A DNA stretch of 64,000 nt from Stictocephala bisonia (Eukaryota > Arthropoda > Insecta > Hemiptera > Membracidae): positions 127,001 to 191,000 of the forward strand of contig JAQJVL010000670.1 in NCBI GenBank assembly GCA_035578905.1. The letters run 5' to 3'. Below, in pieces: positions 1 through 13,907 of the stretch (positions are counted from its first letter, which is position 1; every line of letters begins with the position of its first letter). The notes under the pieces are model-generated. The model was not told the DNA's origin and searched no databases. It worked only from the letters and a program-made list of their open reading frames with translations. A program made the position numbers and the translations under genes.

Positions 1-190
1 TAGATGATCGAGTGTAGTCACTGTTACTAACTAAGGTCGACTGTTCCTCAGAAAGCGCTATTTATTATTAGCCCAGTAGCCATGGCAACTGAGGGACCTA
101 CAGCTGTACGAAGAATCCGAACCTCATAGTGTTGGTCTGATATTCGGCTAACTGACAAGCCTGACACTCAGTCATTTCCCTGCACAAAAT

Positions 191-431
191 CCAAACCTTG
201 ACTACCATCCTAATAACTAAAATGGTCAGTAGCTTAGTTGGTTAAATCACAGCTTCATAAGCTAAAGGTTCTCAGTTCGATCCCAATCAGATTCGTAACA
301 CATTTTGAAAGGGGTCAGCTGATAACTACCAGCTGTTCACTTGTCATTGGGCTATTAATTATATACACTATGTAACAAATAGACAGCCTTATTTTGTAAC
401 AATTACAACATCCGAACCTTGACTAACATCC
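191..431 (+). repeat. tRNA-Met-like SINE with flanking direct repeats
   Basis: A tRNA-like head has a box A-like stretch (TAGCTTAGTTGG, 230-241), a CAT triplet in anticodon position (256-258) and a box B-like GTTCGATCC (275-283). The anticodon and T stems pair poorly, so this is a SINE or tRNA pseudogene, not a working tRNA. The body runs to about 411. It is flanked by a 20-bp direct repeat, 191-210 and 412-431, with 18 of 20 positions identical, which fits a target-site duplication. The isotype rests only on the CAT triplet and general resemblance. Confidence 0.55.
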
Positions 432-1530
432 AAAATGGACACCCATTCTTACCTAGTAGTGTCCACATTGATGGCAAACAAAAGGGGGTTAATAGCTTAT
501 TATAATAAAAATATATTAATAAGAGCTTCATCCAATTTCTAAAAATTAACCAAAATAAGGGTTATTGAGGCTGGTGCACCAATATTGAGCACCTACTCTT
601 AAACCCGAACAGGGTTCCCCAACCTCCTCGCCGTAATTTTGCACTTGACCAAGAAGATATCTTCGTCCTCAGCATCCACCGTAATGGCTCTCGAATGTAT
701 CACTCGTGTATTTTATACTTATCCACTCATATTAAGTTTAATAATACCAACGTATCACCCATAACATTAAATTGTGCCTTTGCTTGTCACAAGATGGCAA
801 GAAGATCACATGTTATGTTTTGGTTTTATTTATGTTCACCCCATTCTGTTTGCGCCATAATAATGAGCGTGAATATGTGTTGTTCCGTGCTTCCAGTTGA
901 AAACAGTATATATATTTTCCTGTATGCTCCTGAACCTAGTAATAAAGTACAAATTCTGAAATTAGAAGATAAAATATTACATTTTACATGTGTTAAAATG
1001 TGTATATATATATATATATACATTTTATAGTCTTTAAGCAATATATACATTTTATATGTGTGATAAAATTTGTCATGGGTCAACAGATTTTTCCTATTTA
1101 AAGTGGTATTTTGATTTTATACAAATGAATATATTTTGTTTTCAAACAAAGTACTTAAGTTGCAAAGTTTGAAGTTAACAAGTTATGTTATTTTGAATAG
1201 GTTTAGTAACACAGTTATTCCTTAGGTTTTGTATCAAAGGTATTTTATTAACCCCTAAAGCACCATTTATCCAATGCATATTTTCCATTGAGTGCTCATG
1301 TACTATAAAAAATGCGTCTCTCATAAGCCACCGCCCAAAACCCAAACGCACTGATGGATTGAATTAGAAATATTATTTAGAAAATATTATTTTTGTAATT
1401 ATTACGCCTATATGTGCTTGCGGCACGTAATAAAGGTTAATTTACGACACATGTTAATAAACGTAGAGGCCTCACAATATTTGCAAAATAAAATGTGTTC
1501 TATGAAATATTTAATACACTAAAGTAACCC
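432..1530. other. AT-rich stretch without a recognisable gene
   Basis: Open frames here are short and low in complexity. A (TA)n tract of about 20 bp lies at 1002-1021. The less AT-rich patch at 600-690 may be a repeat fragment, but I cannot place it. Confidence 0.6.
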
Positions 1531-1563
1531 TCATCATCATCATTGGCCATTCTGAGTCAGGTC

Positions 1564-2007
1564 TTCATGAAACATTACTGTATCTCCAGTCCTTTCTGAT
1601 TTGTGCTTCCTTTTTTCCCAATATTTCTTCCCCATCTTCAGGTCGTCCATCATTTATAATCTTTTCCTCCCTCTCCTCATCTTAACCTCTACTTTTCCCT
1701 TTATTGCAGTGTTCATTAAACATTACTGTATCTCCAGTCCTTTCTGATTTGAGCTTCCTTTTTTCCCAAGATTTCTTCCCCATCTTCAGGTCGTCCATCA
1801 TTTATAATCTTTTCCTCCCTCTCCTCATCTTAACCTCTACTGTTCCCTTTATTGCAGTGTTCATTAAACATTACTGTATTCCCAGTCCTTTCTGATTTGA
1901 GCTTCCTTTTTTCCCAATATTTCTTCCCCATCTTCAGGTCGTCCATCATTTATAATCTTTTTCTCCCTCTCCTCATCTTAACCTCTACTGTTCCCTTTAT
2001 TGCAGTG
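1564..2007 (-). repeat. 148-bp tandem triplication inside the LINE 3' end
   Basis: Three copies with a 148-bp period start at 1564, 1712 and 1860, and a partial fourth begins at 2008. They differ by only a few substitutions. On the minus strand each unit encodes the basic GRKR segment followed by MDDLKMG, the usual extreme C-terminus of this LINE type. Because 148 is not a multiple of three, the copies lie in different frames, so the triplication followed loss of coding function. Confidence 0.85.
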
Positions 2008-2440
2008 TTCATTAAAGCTTACTTTCTCATCATATGCCCCAACCAATTCTTTTTCATTTCCTTTATTTCCTTAATTATTTTTCTTCTTCACCCACCCTTC
2101 TTCATACTTCTCCATTTGTCACCCTGCCCTCCCACTTATTCCCCTCTAATCTCTTCTATAGCCAAATTTTCATTGCTTCTAGTCATTTTACATCCTCCTT
2201 TTCTAGTGTCCAAGTTTCTAGACCATACAACAACACACTCCATATGTAGCATTTAACTAGCCTCTTTCTTAGTTGTTTCTCTAATGACCCACACATTTTT
2301 CTCTTTCTTCCAAATCCTATTGGGAAAGATTGTCCAATAATATTCTTGTTATTATTTCTTCATTACTTGTCATATATTATGTAAACCAACTTCCCAGGTA
2401 GTTGAATTTTTCAACATTTTCTATAACGTCTCCTTTAAAA

Positions 2441-2664
<224 letters not shown>

Positions 2665-3700
2665 TCCACCAATTTCCAACGAAACACTCTCATATTATCT
2701 CTTTCATATTAAAAAGAAGAGACAGGCCTGTACCGGAGACAGGCCCATCCCTGTCTAACCCCTCTTCCCAGTCTTATTTCTTATGAGGTTTTCTTATTTC
2801 ACTTTTGCTTTTTTGTTTAAATATACATCATTTGTTAATCTTTTCTTTTTCATTCTATACCATATTTCTTTAGATTGCGTTGACAATATCCATTTCAATT
2901 TATCCATTTTCCTTCTTCCTACAATCCCTTAAATAATTCTGCTGGTATTTCGTATCCTCCCATAGCCTTTCTAGTCTTCATTTATTTTATTGATTGTTAT
3001 ATATAGTACACTATCTAATATTTTTAACCTTTTTATCTTCCAATACATTATCTTCCTCTTATATTCCCATTTATTCTTCTTTTGGTCTTTATCCCATTCA
3101 TATCATTCTATGTATTTTTTCCATCTTTTCATTACTTAATTAACTTCATAAATTATTTCCCCCTCCACTGATTCAATTGATATATCAATTGTTTTCTTTT
3201 AGTTGAATATTAGTGCTTTAGCCTCCTTGTAAATTTTATTGTCTCTTCTTTCCCCTGTGAGTTTTTCTATACTATTGCATTTTTTCCTTAGCCATGCTTC
3301 TTTTTTTCGATTCTCTCATCAGTTCGTTATTTCATGACATGTAATTTTTTTCTAATTTCAGTTCCTATATTTTTCCTTTTCTCCTTTCTCCTCCATTTTG
3401 TCCATCATTTCTTTCGTGGTACATTCTTTACTAATGCTCTTCCTATCTTTCTTTCCTACTAGTGTTATTGCTCAGTTCTTTATACTTTCTTTTATGTTGT
3501 TCCAAGTCTCATCTGTGTTTCCCATATTTGTTTTTATGTTGTTAGATGTATCCACAAAACATTCTTCCATTAGTTTTGCTTTTTCAGCTTCTTTCAGTTT
3601 ATCTATACCCCTAACTTCTTTTCTCTTTCCTTTTACTGTCTTGTTTAGTTTGAAACATACCTCTGCTGCTACTAAGATAGTAGCTAACTACCTACAGTAA

Positions 3701-5580
3701 CCCTAGCCTTATGTAGTTAAAGAAACATAAAATCAATTTATATAGACTTTCATCAATTCAAAATTATTTGGACTGACATATCCATATTATTAACATTACT
3801 ATACTTTCAAAAATAACACAACCGACAAAACTTTAAAAATGAGTAAATATAGTATATGAAAGTATGTAAATGAGTCAATTAGTATTAATTAGTGAAGTTT
3901 TTATGAAATGTTACGATTTTAATTAAATTATATAATTTTCATAAAATAATCAGGAATGATAAATAGTATATTAAGTTGCAGTTATCGAATTGATACAATT
4001 GATAAAAATATAATTTAAAACAAAAAATAAACTCAAGTTGAGTATTAGCATTTTAGTTGAATAAGATACTTAATTAGACGTATTCCCCCTTAATGATTAA
4101 AAATAATTTAAAAGTTACATAATGTAAGACAATGTTTTTGACACATTGGGTATTTAGGTGAGTTACAATCAAATTATTGTAAATGATGCTACTGTAGTTG
4201 AAATGATCTGACAATTCATATTACTATGATTAATTATTTTTTATGCTACTAGTGTTAGAAACGTACATTTCAAAAAGTACTAAACTAATGTTAGCTGCGT
4301 TATATGAAATCAATTTTGGACGTCAAAGCTGCCAGCTTCGAATCGGAAAAGTTTACTTACAAAGTTTGGCCACGTGTGTCTCATCATATTTATTACTTTG
4401 TCCTTAAGTTACATGACTTTCAGTACATCATCGTGAGAACTTAGTACGTTGAGTTATGTTCATCGTAGATGTAGCCTGTCATCTCGAATCGTTTTTCATA
4501 ATATATTAAGAAACACAATACACTTTTTCGGCCTTATTAAACTTTGCTACTTTCAAAATTAATACGGTATTATATTTTAATTTATTTTACAAGTTATTTC
4601 ATTATAGGATTTCGAAAACTATACAAAACATTTATGAAAATATAAGCCATAAAACCAAGTTATTTGAGTTAAACTTTTGTTTATTTGGTCAAATAACACA
4701 ATGTCTATATATTGCTTAGAGTAACTCAAGAATGGTTAAATAGATTATAATGAGTTAGTTGAGCATCTTTTTATGTATATAATAATATTTAAAATATAGA
4801 TAAAATATAGAAAATGAATATAATAATATGTACACACACAAATATATATAAGTTAAATACGTGTTCACGTTGCTACATACAAATATGGGTTGTAGTTAAA
4901 ATACATTAAAAATAACTGTAGATTTTGTTTACCTCACTCAGCAATCAATAAAATATCAATTAGGTTTTGGTAACGGTTTATTTTTAGAAGTGTGGCATAT
5001 TGTGAAACATTTTACTTTTTTATACCCAATAGTCAAGAGTTGAAAAATGTTTAAGACTGAAGTCGTAGTAAACACCAAAAAAGGATATAAACCTTTTTTA
5101 ACATTCGGATAGCACAATTGTAATTATTTATTTTAATTGTAAAGCAATTAATTATTTTAGCTTACTTTTTTAAAATTATAATTATATTTGTATAAAACAT
5201 AATAGAAATAAACTAATTTTAAAGTAGTAAGGTAATTTTTAGAATTATATATTCCAAAAGATTTTGATTCTTTAATGAGTAGAAGAAAAAGATAATTTAG
5301 TATTCATTTATAGTAAAAATATATTCCTGGGCTATTGTTGAAAAATAATAAACAATAAAACCTTGTTTATGTATAGTATATTAAGAAATAATTTCTGTAT
5401 TTTATCAAAAATAAGTTAAAAACAGGATTGTATTGAATAGATTTACCATATAATTAACTAATAACTTAGAAATAATTTTAGTATTAATTAAAAATAAGTT
5501 AACATCACACAAAACAATTTATTACAACATATGTACAAAATGTACATACATTATACTGGTTAATTTAGGTAAACCACGTT

Positions 5581-5583
<3 letters not shown>
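3701..5583. other. AT-rich stretch, nothing recognised
   Basis: I see no coding frame, terminal repeats or tandem array in this interval. Confidence 0.6.
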
Positions 5584-5664
<81 letters not shown>

Positions 5665-5685
5665 GCACACGCACACGCGCGCGCG

Positions 5686-5766
<81 letters not shown>
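5584..5766. repeat. (CA)n microsatellite with central CG-rich core
   Basis: Two nearly pure CA tracts (about 5584-5660 and 5690-5766) flank a block of CACG and CGCG steps (5660-5690). The uninterrupted purine-pyrimidine alternation, strongest in the CG core, is the kind of sequence that can adopt left-handed DNA. The minus-strand polyCV frames are artefacts. Confidence 0.95.
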
Positions 5767-5767
<1 letters not shown>

Positions 5768-5908
5768 TCAATAGTTTATAAGGTGAAATATTGAAGTGTA
5801 TATTGCTGTTAACAATTTATGTTAAAGGAATTAATATGTTGAAATCATTTCGCTAATAATGATGAAACTAGTTTTTTAATTAGCATAATATGTGTTGGTA
5901 CATATATA

Positions 5909-6164
5909 CAGTACAAGTAAACGTCACACAACATAAATGTATTACCTTATAAGCACACAAAATGCACAAATGTATTACAATACAAGTAAAAAACGCACAG
6001 ATATTATGGTAATCGTTTTCAGTAAATCCCTTTGGTCTCAGGAAGGTGAGCGTGGTTCACCGAAATCGATCATCATAATATTTTTTCATTTTGTACTTAT
6101 AATATATTTGTGCATTTTTGCTCTTATTGGAATAAATTTGTGTTGAGTGACGTTTCTTGTACTG
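5909..6164. mobile_element. Tc1/mariner-type foldback MITE, copy 1
   Basis: This is an inverted-repeat element with ends CAGTACAAG (5909) and CTTGTACTG (ending 6164). The left end is preceded by TA; the right flank is TT. The arms share the motif carrying GTGAGCGTGGTTCACCGAAA. It matches the copy at 56593-56906 and a half copy at 30941. No transposase is present. CAGT-type ends with TA targets are typical of Tc1/mariner elements. About 30-40 bp of sequence left of the end is also shared with copy 3, so the true left border may lie further out (about 5872). Confidence 0.75.
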
Positions 6165-8109
6165 TTTATTAAGGTGTAATTTGTGGTATTTTAATTTTAT
6201 TTATTTGCTTTTATCATTAAACAATATTTACCGTTTTTCCGTATAAATCGATCAAGTTAACAATAGTTCACAAAATCTGCATAGCATCCAAACTATGTTT
6301 GTTTCACATAAATACATTTAAACCTATATTGATAATTTATTTTTCTTGATGTAATGTTTGCCTGAGTAAGTAATCTTTAGAATTTTCGTTTTTGTATTAC
6401 TTATACGATCAACTTTATTGCGACGTGCCTTGAAGGTTCGAATTGTCTTTTTATTTTTAGTTTAAAATGTTTTAAATTTTGTTTTATAAGATAACTAAAA
6501 CCTAATTATTCCAATAGGACGTATGATCATATTACATAGCTAAAACGAATTTTTATTCACGATATGAATTTATCTTTTTAAAAATGCAGCATCGTTAGTT
6601 TTGATTAAATCTTAATTTATTTAAAGTAACCTAATCACCAAAAAACTTTGTTTGAAACATTAACTTTATTAATGATAGTCAGAAACAAATATAAACATAC
6701 AAATTAATCAAGGTTCCATAAATAAGGTATTATACATCCATAATTAAATAGTATTACACATTAGATCCCATATATGAATCCAAAACCTGGGTTACAAGAA
6801 TGTGTTGTATATTATCGAACACTGTGTTATTAAGAGAATAAAAAAATGCTGTAACTTTAACTAATAAGCTATGTTTTAATATAGCCATACATCGAAAACT
6901 ACAAACAGGCTTTAGGTAAACTTCATATTTATAAATAATATCATACAATAATAATAAATGATAATAATATTTCCTATTATACTAATTTAAGATTTTGTAA
7001 ATATTTACATTAATATTTTAACTTGATCATACAATTAAACATATTTATATTGATCGTAATATTAATATTATTGCTAACACAAAAAATTATGGAAAAAATT
7101 AAAATTAAATATTCCTAATAAGCAGAAACCGGGAACGATATAATTTTTCATTGAAATGTAAAAGCCGTCATACAGTGTACACGGTTGCTTGGTTTTATGG
7201 AGAAAGGTATCATCCCTCTATTGTTAGCACAGCTCACGTGTTCAGTGGTTTATGGAGCCCTAACCAACAATTATCCCGTAGGTAATGTCTGCTACACGAA
7301 AACGTGATCGTCGTGCCAATTGTAGCCGAGCGGTAGAACCTAGCGTGTTACTTACTCTAACAGCATGCCGTTTATAACTCACGTACTACGGCGAGACTAA
7401 CTTTAATGACTATGCAAATAGATAACCAGATGTTTTACTTCGTACAGTATAAGGCACAGTTAGTTCAACTAGAATACTAGTCGTACAGTATAAACATATT
7501 GAATTATTTACAACCAATATTGTTTAGTATTGTTTCTTTTCAGCGTGTTAAAAATAAAACTAAAAGAATATAAGGATACTTATTTTATAAATAAAGACAA
7601 GGAGAATGTATTATTCATAATAAATTGTAGAAGTAGTTTTTTTATTATTTGTGTTGAAAAAAACACTATTGTTCTGCCTAGCTATCCTAAATATATAAAT
7701 ATGAATAACTTGTGAGTTTATTCATAACAGGTTTTAGATAGTTACTAAATTACCTTGTATTAGTTGTCTGCTGAAAAAAGAATCAAACACCATTGTCTTT
7801 TATAAAGAAATGTCTTCTATATAATTTTACCAGAGCCAAGGTACATTTAAATCGCTAGCTCTTTATGTTGTAAAATGACAGTGCATGAAATGATTACTGT
7901 TAGTGGTTATTATCCATCCTAGAAAACGATGTATTATAACATGTATGTTTATGATAAATATATTTACATTCAAAACAAGCTTGGAAAAGTAGTAAAAATA
8001 GCTTAAAATGTTACTATTGAAGAGTTCAACATAAAACAATTGTAATGTCGAATTTTTATCGAAATATTAAATAAAATGCCTAGTATTATAACATCTATCT
8101 TACACGTAA
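6165..8109. other. AT-rich stretch; one weak tRNA-like relic
   Basis: The only structured signal is near 7325-7390. A box A-like TAGCCGAGCGG is followed about 50 bp later by a degenerate box B-like GTTTATAACTC. This could be an old tRNA-derived SINE. Otherwise I see no coding or repeat signal. Confidence 0.45.
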
Positions 8110-8438
8110 ACAATTATAGGAAGGAACTAACTAATCCAGTGACAGTGATATTATAAACAATTATAGGAAGGAACTAACTAATCCAGTGACAGTGATATTA
8201 TAAACAATTATAGGAAGGAACTAACTAATCCAGTGACAGTGATATTATAAACAATTATAGGAAGGAACTAACTAATCCAGTGACAGTGATATTATAAACA
8301 ATTATAGGAAGGAACTAACTAATCCAGTGACAGTGATATTATAAACAATTATAGGAAGGAACTAACTAATCCAGTGACAGTGATATTATAAACAATTATA
8401 GGAAGGAACTAACTAATCCACTGACAGTGATATTATAA
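8110..8438. repeat. 47-bp tandem array, 7 nearly identical units
   Basis: Units start at 8110, 8157, 8204, 8251, 8298, 8345 and 8392, exactly 47 bp each. All agree except one G-to-C change in the last unit. There are no unique spacers, so this is not a CRISPR array. Such identity implies very recent expansion or homogenisation. Confidence 0.97.
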
Positions 8439-8891
8439 ACAGTTTACTCAAATATTGTAACTAAAGTAAATCTATTGTTAAAAGTAAAAATGATTTCAGA
8501 GGTAAAAGACAATAATTGTATAGTATAAAATATTTAAGAGACATTTAAATGGGTCATATACAAAATAATGAACAAAAAGAAAATTTCATTATTAATAGTA
8601 ATTTATTTGTTTTAAATAAAATTTACATAATCTTAAAATACGTAAATACTAATCACTGTAACTAGAGAATGTTTTTTTAACTGACATTGTTGACATATTA
8701 CCTAGGAAGCCACAAACAGCGGATCTTCATAAAAATAGGTAAATGGTTTAGTGATAAAAAATAAAAAAATTAGTAATGTATTAGTCACCATCTACCTAGT
8801 CTCTCGTATGTCCACGTATCGAATTTACGTGCTAACTGCCCATCCAAACTCCACATTTAAATTTGTACGGACAACACGTACCCGCATCTTT

Positions 8892-9862
8892 GGCCACTAC
8901 GTCTTATTGTGACCACTATTTGAACATATTTATTTTTACGGACCAACCTACCAACCCATCTCATGTGGCCACTACGTCTTATTGTGACCACTATTTGAAC
9001 ATATTTATTTTTACGGACCAACCTACCTACCACCTCATTTGGCCACTACGTCTTGTTGTGACCACTATTTGAACATATTTATTTTTACGGACCAACCTAC
9101 CTACCACCTCATGTGGCCACTACGTCTTATTGTGACCACTATTTGAACATATTTAATTTTACGGACCAACCTACCAACCCATCTCATGTGGCCACTACGT
9201 CTTGTTGTGACCACTATTTGAACATATTTATTTTTACGGACCAACCTACCAACCCATCTCATGTGGCCACTACGTCTTGTTGTGACCACTATTTGAACAT
9301 ATTTATTTTTACGGACCAACCTACCAACCCATCTCATGTGGCCACTACGTCTTGTTGTGACCACTATTTGAACATATTTATTTTTACGGACCAACCTACC
9401 AACCCATCTCATGTGGCCACTACGTCTTGTTGTGACCACTATTTGAACATATTTATTTTTACGGACCAGCCTACCAACCCATCTCATGTGGCCACTACGT
9501 CTTGTTGTGACCACTATTTGAACATATTTATTTTTACGGACCAACCTACCAACCCATCTCATGTGGCCACTACGTCTTGTTGTGACCACTATTTGAACAT
9601 ATTTATTTTTACGGACCAACCTACCTACCACCTCATGTGGCCACTACGTCTTGTTGTCACCACTATTTGAACATATTTATTTTTACGGACCAACCTACCA
9701 ACCCATCTCATGTTGTCATTACGTCTTGTTGTGACCACTATTTGAACATATTTATTTTTATGGACCAACCTACCAACCACCTCATGTGGCCACTACGTCT
9801 TATTGTGACCACTATTTGAACATATTTATTTTTACGGACCAACCTACCAACCCACCTCATGT
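8892..9862. repeat. 75-bp minisatellite, 13 units
   Basis: Units begin with GGCCACTACGTCTT at 8892, 8967, 9041, 9115, 9190, 9265, 9340, 9415, 9490, 9565, 9639, 9714 (degenerate) and 9788. Length is 75 bp, with 74-bp variants where the unit ends in CTACCACCTCATG. Because 75 is divisible by three and the unit lacks stops, open frames of 185 aa (+, 9113-9670) and 176 aa (-, 9101-9631) arise on both strands. The 74-bp variants break them. I read this as non-coding. Confidence 0.95.
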
Positions 9863-12800
9863 TTTCATTACGTATTGACTTGACCAATATATAATCATAT
9901 TTTGATAAATATATAGTCTGCTATATGTTGACATTTGAATTTAATTAAAAGTACTTGTTATAATATTTGCTTTATGTATGCTCATTGGGCACTATTTAAA
10001 AGATCGTATTTGATGATAAGTACTATAAGGGTAAATAGATTAGATTTAAGTGAGAACTTAGTAGACCATCTTGTAGCCACAATTTAACGGATTGTTTCAA
10101 GAGGACAGTTTAATTTATGAAAGTTTGAGTACAATATATTATAATATTGTACACAAATAAAAGATTTCTTTTTCTGTTTTGAAACAAGCAAATAGTTCAC
10201 TATTTGTTGCGTGTTATGTCTAGTTATTTTTTTCTGTGTGTCTCATATTAATTTAATTTGTTCAAAACCCTTTATTTCCAAAACTAGGTTATAGATAGAA
10301 TATAGAAATTAAGTATTAAAATTTAACTTAAAATCACGTTCTTACTGCATAATGTTGAATTCCAATAATAAGTTTTTATTTTTTTTTTTTTTAATAAAAT
10401 AATTTATCATATAAGTTTAACATTTTGAATTAATTTTAACTTGTTTAAGGTATATATATTTGGGTTTATATTGTTTATTAATTTTTCTTATTTATTTGTA
10501 CCCAAATATCGTCTTAGATGAGATAATGGTTGCCGAAAACTGAGGGAATAGTCAAAGAGAGGGATTCTACAAACATTCCTGGTTTATTTTATACTTACAA
10601 CGTGCGACTGATTTTTTGAACATTATCAGCATATACTATTGTTATTATAATTATGTAGAGCTTCTCTTAAACTGCATTAGGAGCCAGGGCAGAGTAGATG
10701 CCAATAGATAGGGTAATTACATCATTTGACTATGGAACATATGTATATATCATTAAACCGAGTAAACTTTGTTCTTAATTAAATATGCCTTTCATCCCCA
10801 AACCCAAAATAGTTTTTAACTTATATTCATCCACACGAGGAGTGAATTAAGGAATAAATGTACTATGTTGATAATGGATGAGTCTGCTTCTCTCAGTAAT
10901 AGGTCTTCTAACTCAGGACGGACGATGTCATCCATCAAGATACGTATCACAAGAGACTTTGAAACACATTCTCCTGACTTAGAAAAACAAACAATCAGGT
11001 CTTCACTGTTAATAAAACATTAGGAATATAAACAGCTTTCAAAATAAGTAGGATCTGTAAAATAATTATAACACCACGAAGAACTGTTTTATAATTTAAA
11101 AATATATCATAAAAAATGTTTTATAATTTGCGTTTTGTTTGTTTGTTGTTTTCTATTTATCACTTATTCCAAAATACATTGATATTTAGACAATGTAAAA
11201 AATAAATCATTTTTAAATCTATAGTTTTATGCTCATCAAGAAAAATATAACTATCAATTATATTATTAAGGTACCCCATATTAAATTGAAAATAATGTAT
11301 GGGTGAAATTGAAACTTTATTAGTCAATAAACTTAAAATTTAATAATAGTATGTACATATCTATCAATAAAGGAAACCTTTATAGGATGTAAACCATTAA
11401 AATTGGTTAAAAATAAACTAATAATTATAACCTACAAAAATTATTTATAATAGTATTATTATCAACAAATGTTACTAATGTAATATTATGTTTGTTGATA
11501 TGTATAAAATAACTAATATTAAAAAAATTTACTTATTCTATCCCTGTTGAAATTGCTTATAAAATGGCGTACTGTAATTGTGAAAGAACTGTAAATGTAA
11601 TATATTAGGTTTTTACTTCATACAAATATATTATTCAAATATAATTGTATAAATAGAATACGTTTTCAATACAAAGTCAAAATCAAAACAATACCATGGT
11701 AAAAACTAATAATAGCTTCATAATATTCTATTAGTTTCTCTTTTGTTTTTCGTTGGCGTTGTGGCATTGTTAAAGACGAAAAACAACCCTCGTTAACCCT
11801 CGTTATTGTGTGTTTTTAGCACACCCACAATATGTATATATACATATATAAACATATATATGTCAAATGTGTATTGACATTTGACTTAAGTATGACTGTA
11901 AGTCCATTCACTTACTTATGAATGGACACTGCCCAGTGACTGACTCCTTTACAATTAAACTCCAAAGTATTTCTTATATAAGTACGCAGTAGTGAAGTAA
12001 CTTCTTTAACCTACGCCCCCCCCCCCCCATAGATATATTCTAGTAATATTGTAATGATCATGGCCTGTTAGATAGAAAAGACTAAAGAGTTTGTTGATGT
12101 TGGTTCAATAGTAGTCGGGTCATTACACAATGCAAGCACTAGGATATCCCAATGCACGCTAGCACATTACAGTGCGATCACCAAAGTAGTGGATGAAAAT
12201 AGGTTAAAATTCGCTTAACTTAAGAGCCACTTTAGTTGATATGCATAAACTTAATATACAGGTTAACAAACAGTTGCAATTTTATTAGATAAAATAATTG
12301 TTTAATATATTAAATTTTAACTTTTAACAATGTTAACCAATTAATATTTTAACCAACAATTAATAAAAAAAAAAAAAAAAAAAAACACGACAAAGTAAAC
12401 TAGGTTTATCCAATTATTAAAAACAATCAGAAATCTAACACTCTCTTCAATGTGAATATCCAGTTATACTTGATTGGGAAACACCACTTTGATGTTTGTA
12501 AGTCATTGCTAGTCTTGACTGCATATCAATGTTAAATGGCTGTAAAGCACCACCAAGCCTTACAATGATCAAAGGTGTATTACTTCGTTAATCATGATCA
12601 AACTTTGACAAACAAGGGACTAATTATTAAATTGTTGACTTTTTTCTGCCTTCTTAGTTGTATGTAAAATTAAAAGTTTTTTTTACCAATTTCAGTTTAA
12701 ATATTATTGATACAACCACCATTTTTAAAATTCTAACTATATTGTATAGTTATAATTATGTTAATTTCGTTCCTATTTTTAATCAGGGAACCAAGTATTT

Positions 12801-13907
12801 AAGTTTTGGAACATAGTTTAGGGGCACCATGTAGTATATGTATAATACGAGAAAACCAAAATTAAGTAATTGAAAAAAAATTAAAAACTGAGTAATTACC
12901 ATTTAACAGTTAAATGTTTCAGACAATGATGTAAATATCTTTCTTATGTATATTTATTAGTATTGTTATTTACCTTTTCGCAAATGTTCGTATGCATTAA
13001 TAAATTTATAAAATAAAATAACAAGTAAGTATTTTTATTTTACTATTAATTAATGTTTCTAGATCTTGAACATATAATATGTGTATATATAAGAGCTATA
13101 CAAATATAGTAACAATGTATACATAGTCGCACGATGTCTATCTGTAATTGACATGTAAGTTTCATGCAAATCATGTTATAGTTAACATTTTGTTTATGCT
13201 GTATAGTGCTAACAGTTTACCCTGTACCAAGTCATATTATGAATACTAAATGAGGTTATTATACTTGCTAACAGTTTAATTCATTAATACCAAACGGTAT
13301 GTTTTTCCTATAAGTAAAAAGACTTGTACTTGAGCCAATTTCACTATATATACTTTATCAAAAAAAATTTTAATTGGCCGTTTTCCAAACTGCAAAGCCA
13401 CCACTGGAAAGTGTATATTTTGTAGCCATACAATTTTACCACCAGTAAGGAAAAGAATGTTGTTCTATTTGAACAGTACGGTTCGTATAAGTTATTATAA
13501 AGAATTATAAATATTACACTGTTTCATTATTCAAGTTCTATTTAGCAGATCATAAATACCAGAATAATATTATGTGTTTTAGTTTTATATCGTCAAGAAA
13601 TGAATTTATCATCATACATAAAGTAGTATACTGAAATATACATAAAAATATTCGATTTAAAAAATTCAACTTATAGTTAAATAAAATACATTTTAACCTC
13701 TAAGTGACGTGATATGATAATTTTTTTTAAAGTATTGAACAGTATTGATAAAGTATTGATAAAGTTTTGAACAGAACCATTAAAATAGAAAGCCATGTTT
13801 AAGAAACATATTTTGAAAACTATACGGCTCTCTTAAAATTCACAATTTCCTTAATTAACAATGTAAAACCACTCGTGTGATTTTTAACGAAACATATATA
13901 CAGTATA
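9863..13907. other. AT-rich stretch with scattered simple sequence
   Basis: No gene is seen. The interval holds a T run near 10380, a TA-palindrome cluster with a TCAAATGT/ACATTTGA hairpin near 11835-11885, a C run near 12007-12019 and an A run near 12364-12385. A short ATG-started segment at 10874 is listed separately. Confidence 0.6.
10874..11023 (+). other. Short ATG frame homologous to one at 30225
   Basis: The 49-codon frame starts MDESASLSNR. Its first 64 nt match the start of the frame at 30225 at 44 of 64 positions without gaps. Homology begins at the ATG and fades after these 64 nt. The differences fall on all codon positions, so there is no sign of protein-level constraint. It may be a decayed dispersed repeat or an old duplicated exon. 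Product unknown. Confidence 0.25.

Noticed and set aside
230..283. Functional tRNA-Met gene
   Set aside because: Anticodon and T stems do not pair, and the acceptor stem is absent. It is better explained as a SINE head.
1252..1437. TTAACCCC ... AAAGGTTAA as a second piggyBac-like element
   Set aside because: The ends match only over a few bases and there is no subterminal pairing. Chance is likely in AT-rich DNA.
8110..8438. Possible CRISPR array
   Set aside because: The units are contiguous and identical, with no unique spacers, and the genome is clearly eukaryotic.
9101..9670. 176-185-aa proteins in the 75-bp array
   Set aside because: Both strands are open because the unit is 75 bp without stops. 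74-bp variants break the frames, and no known domain is present.
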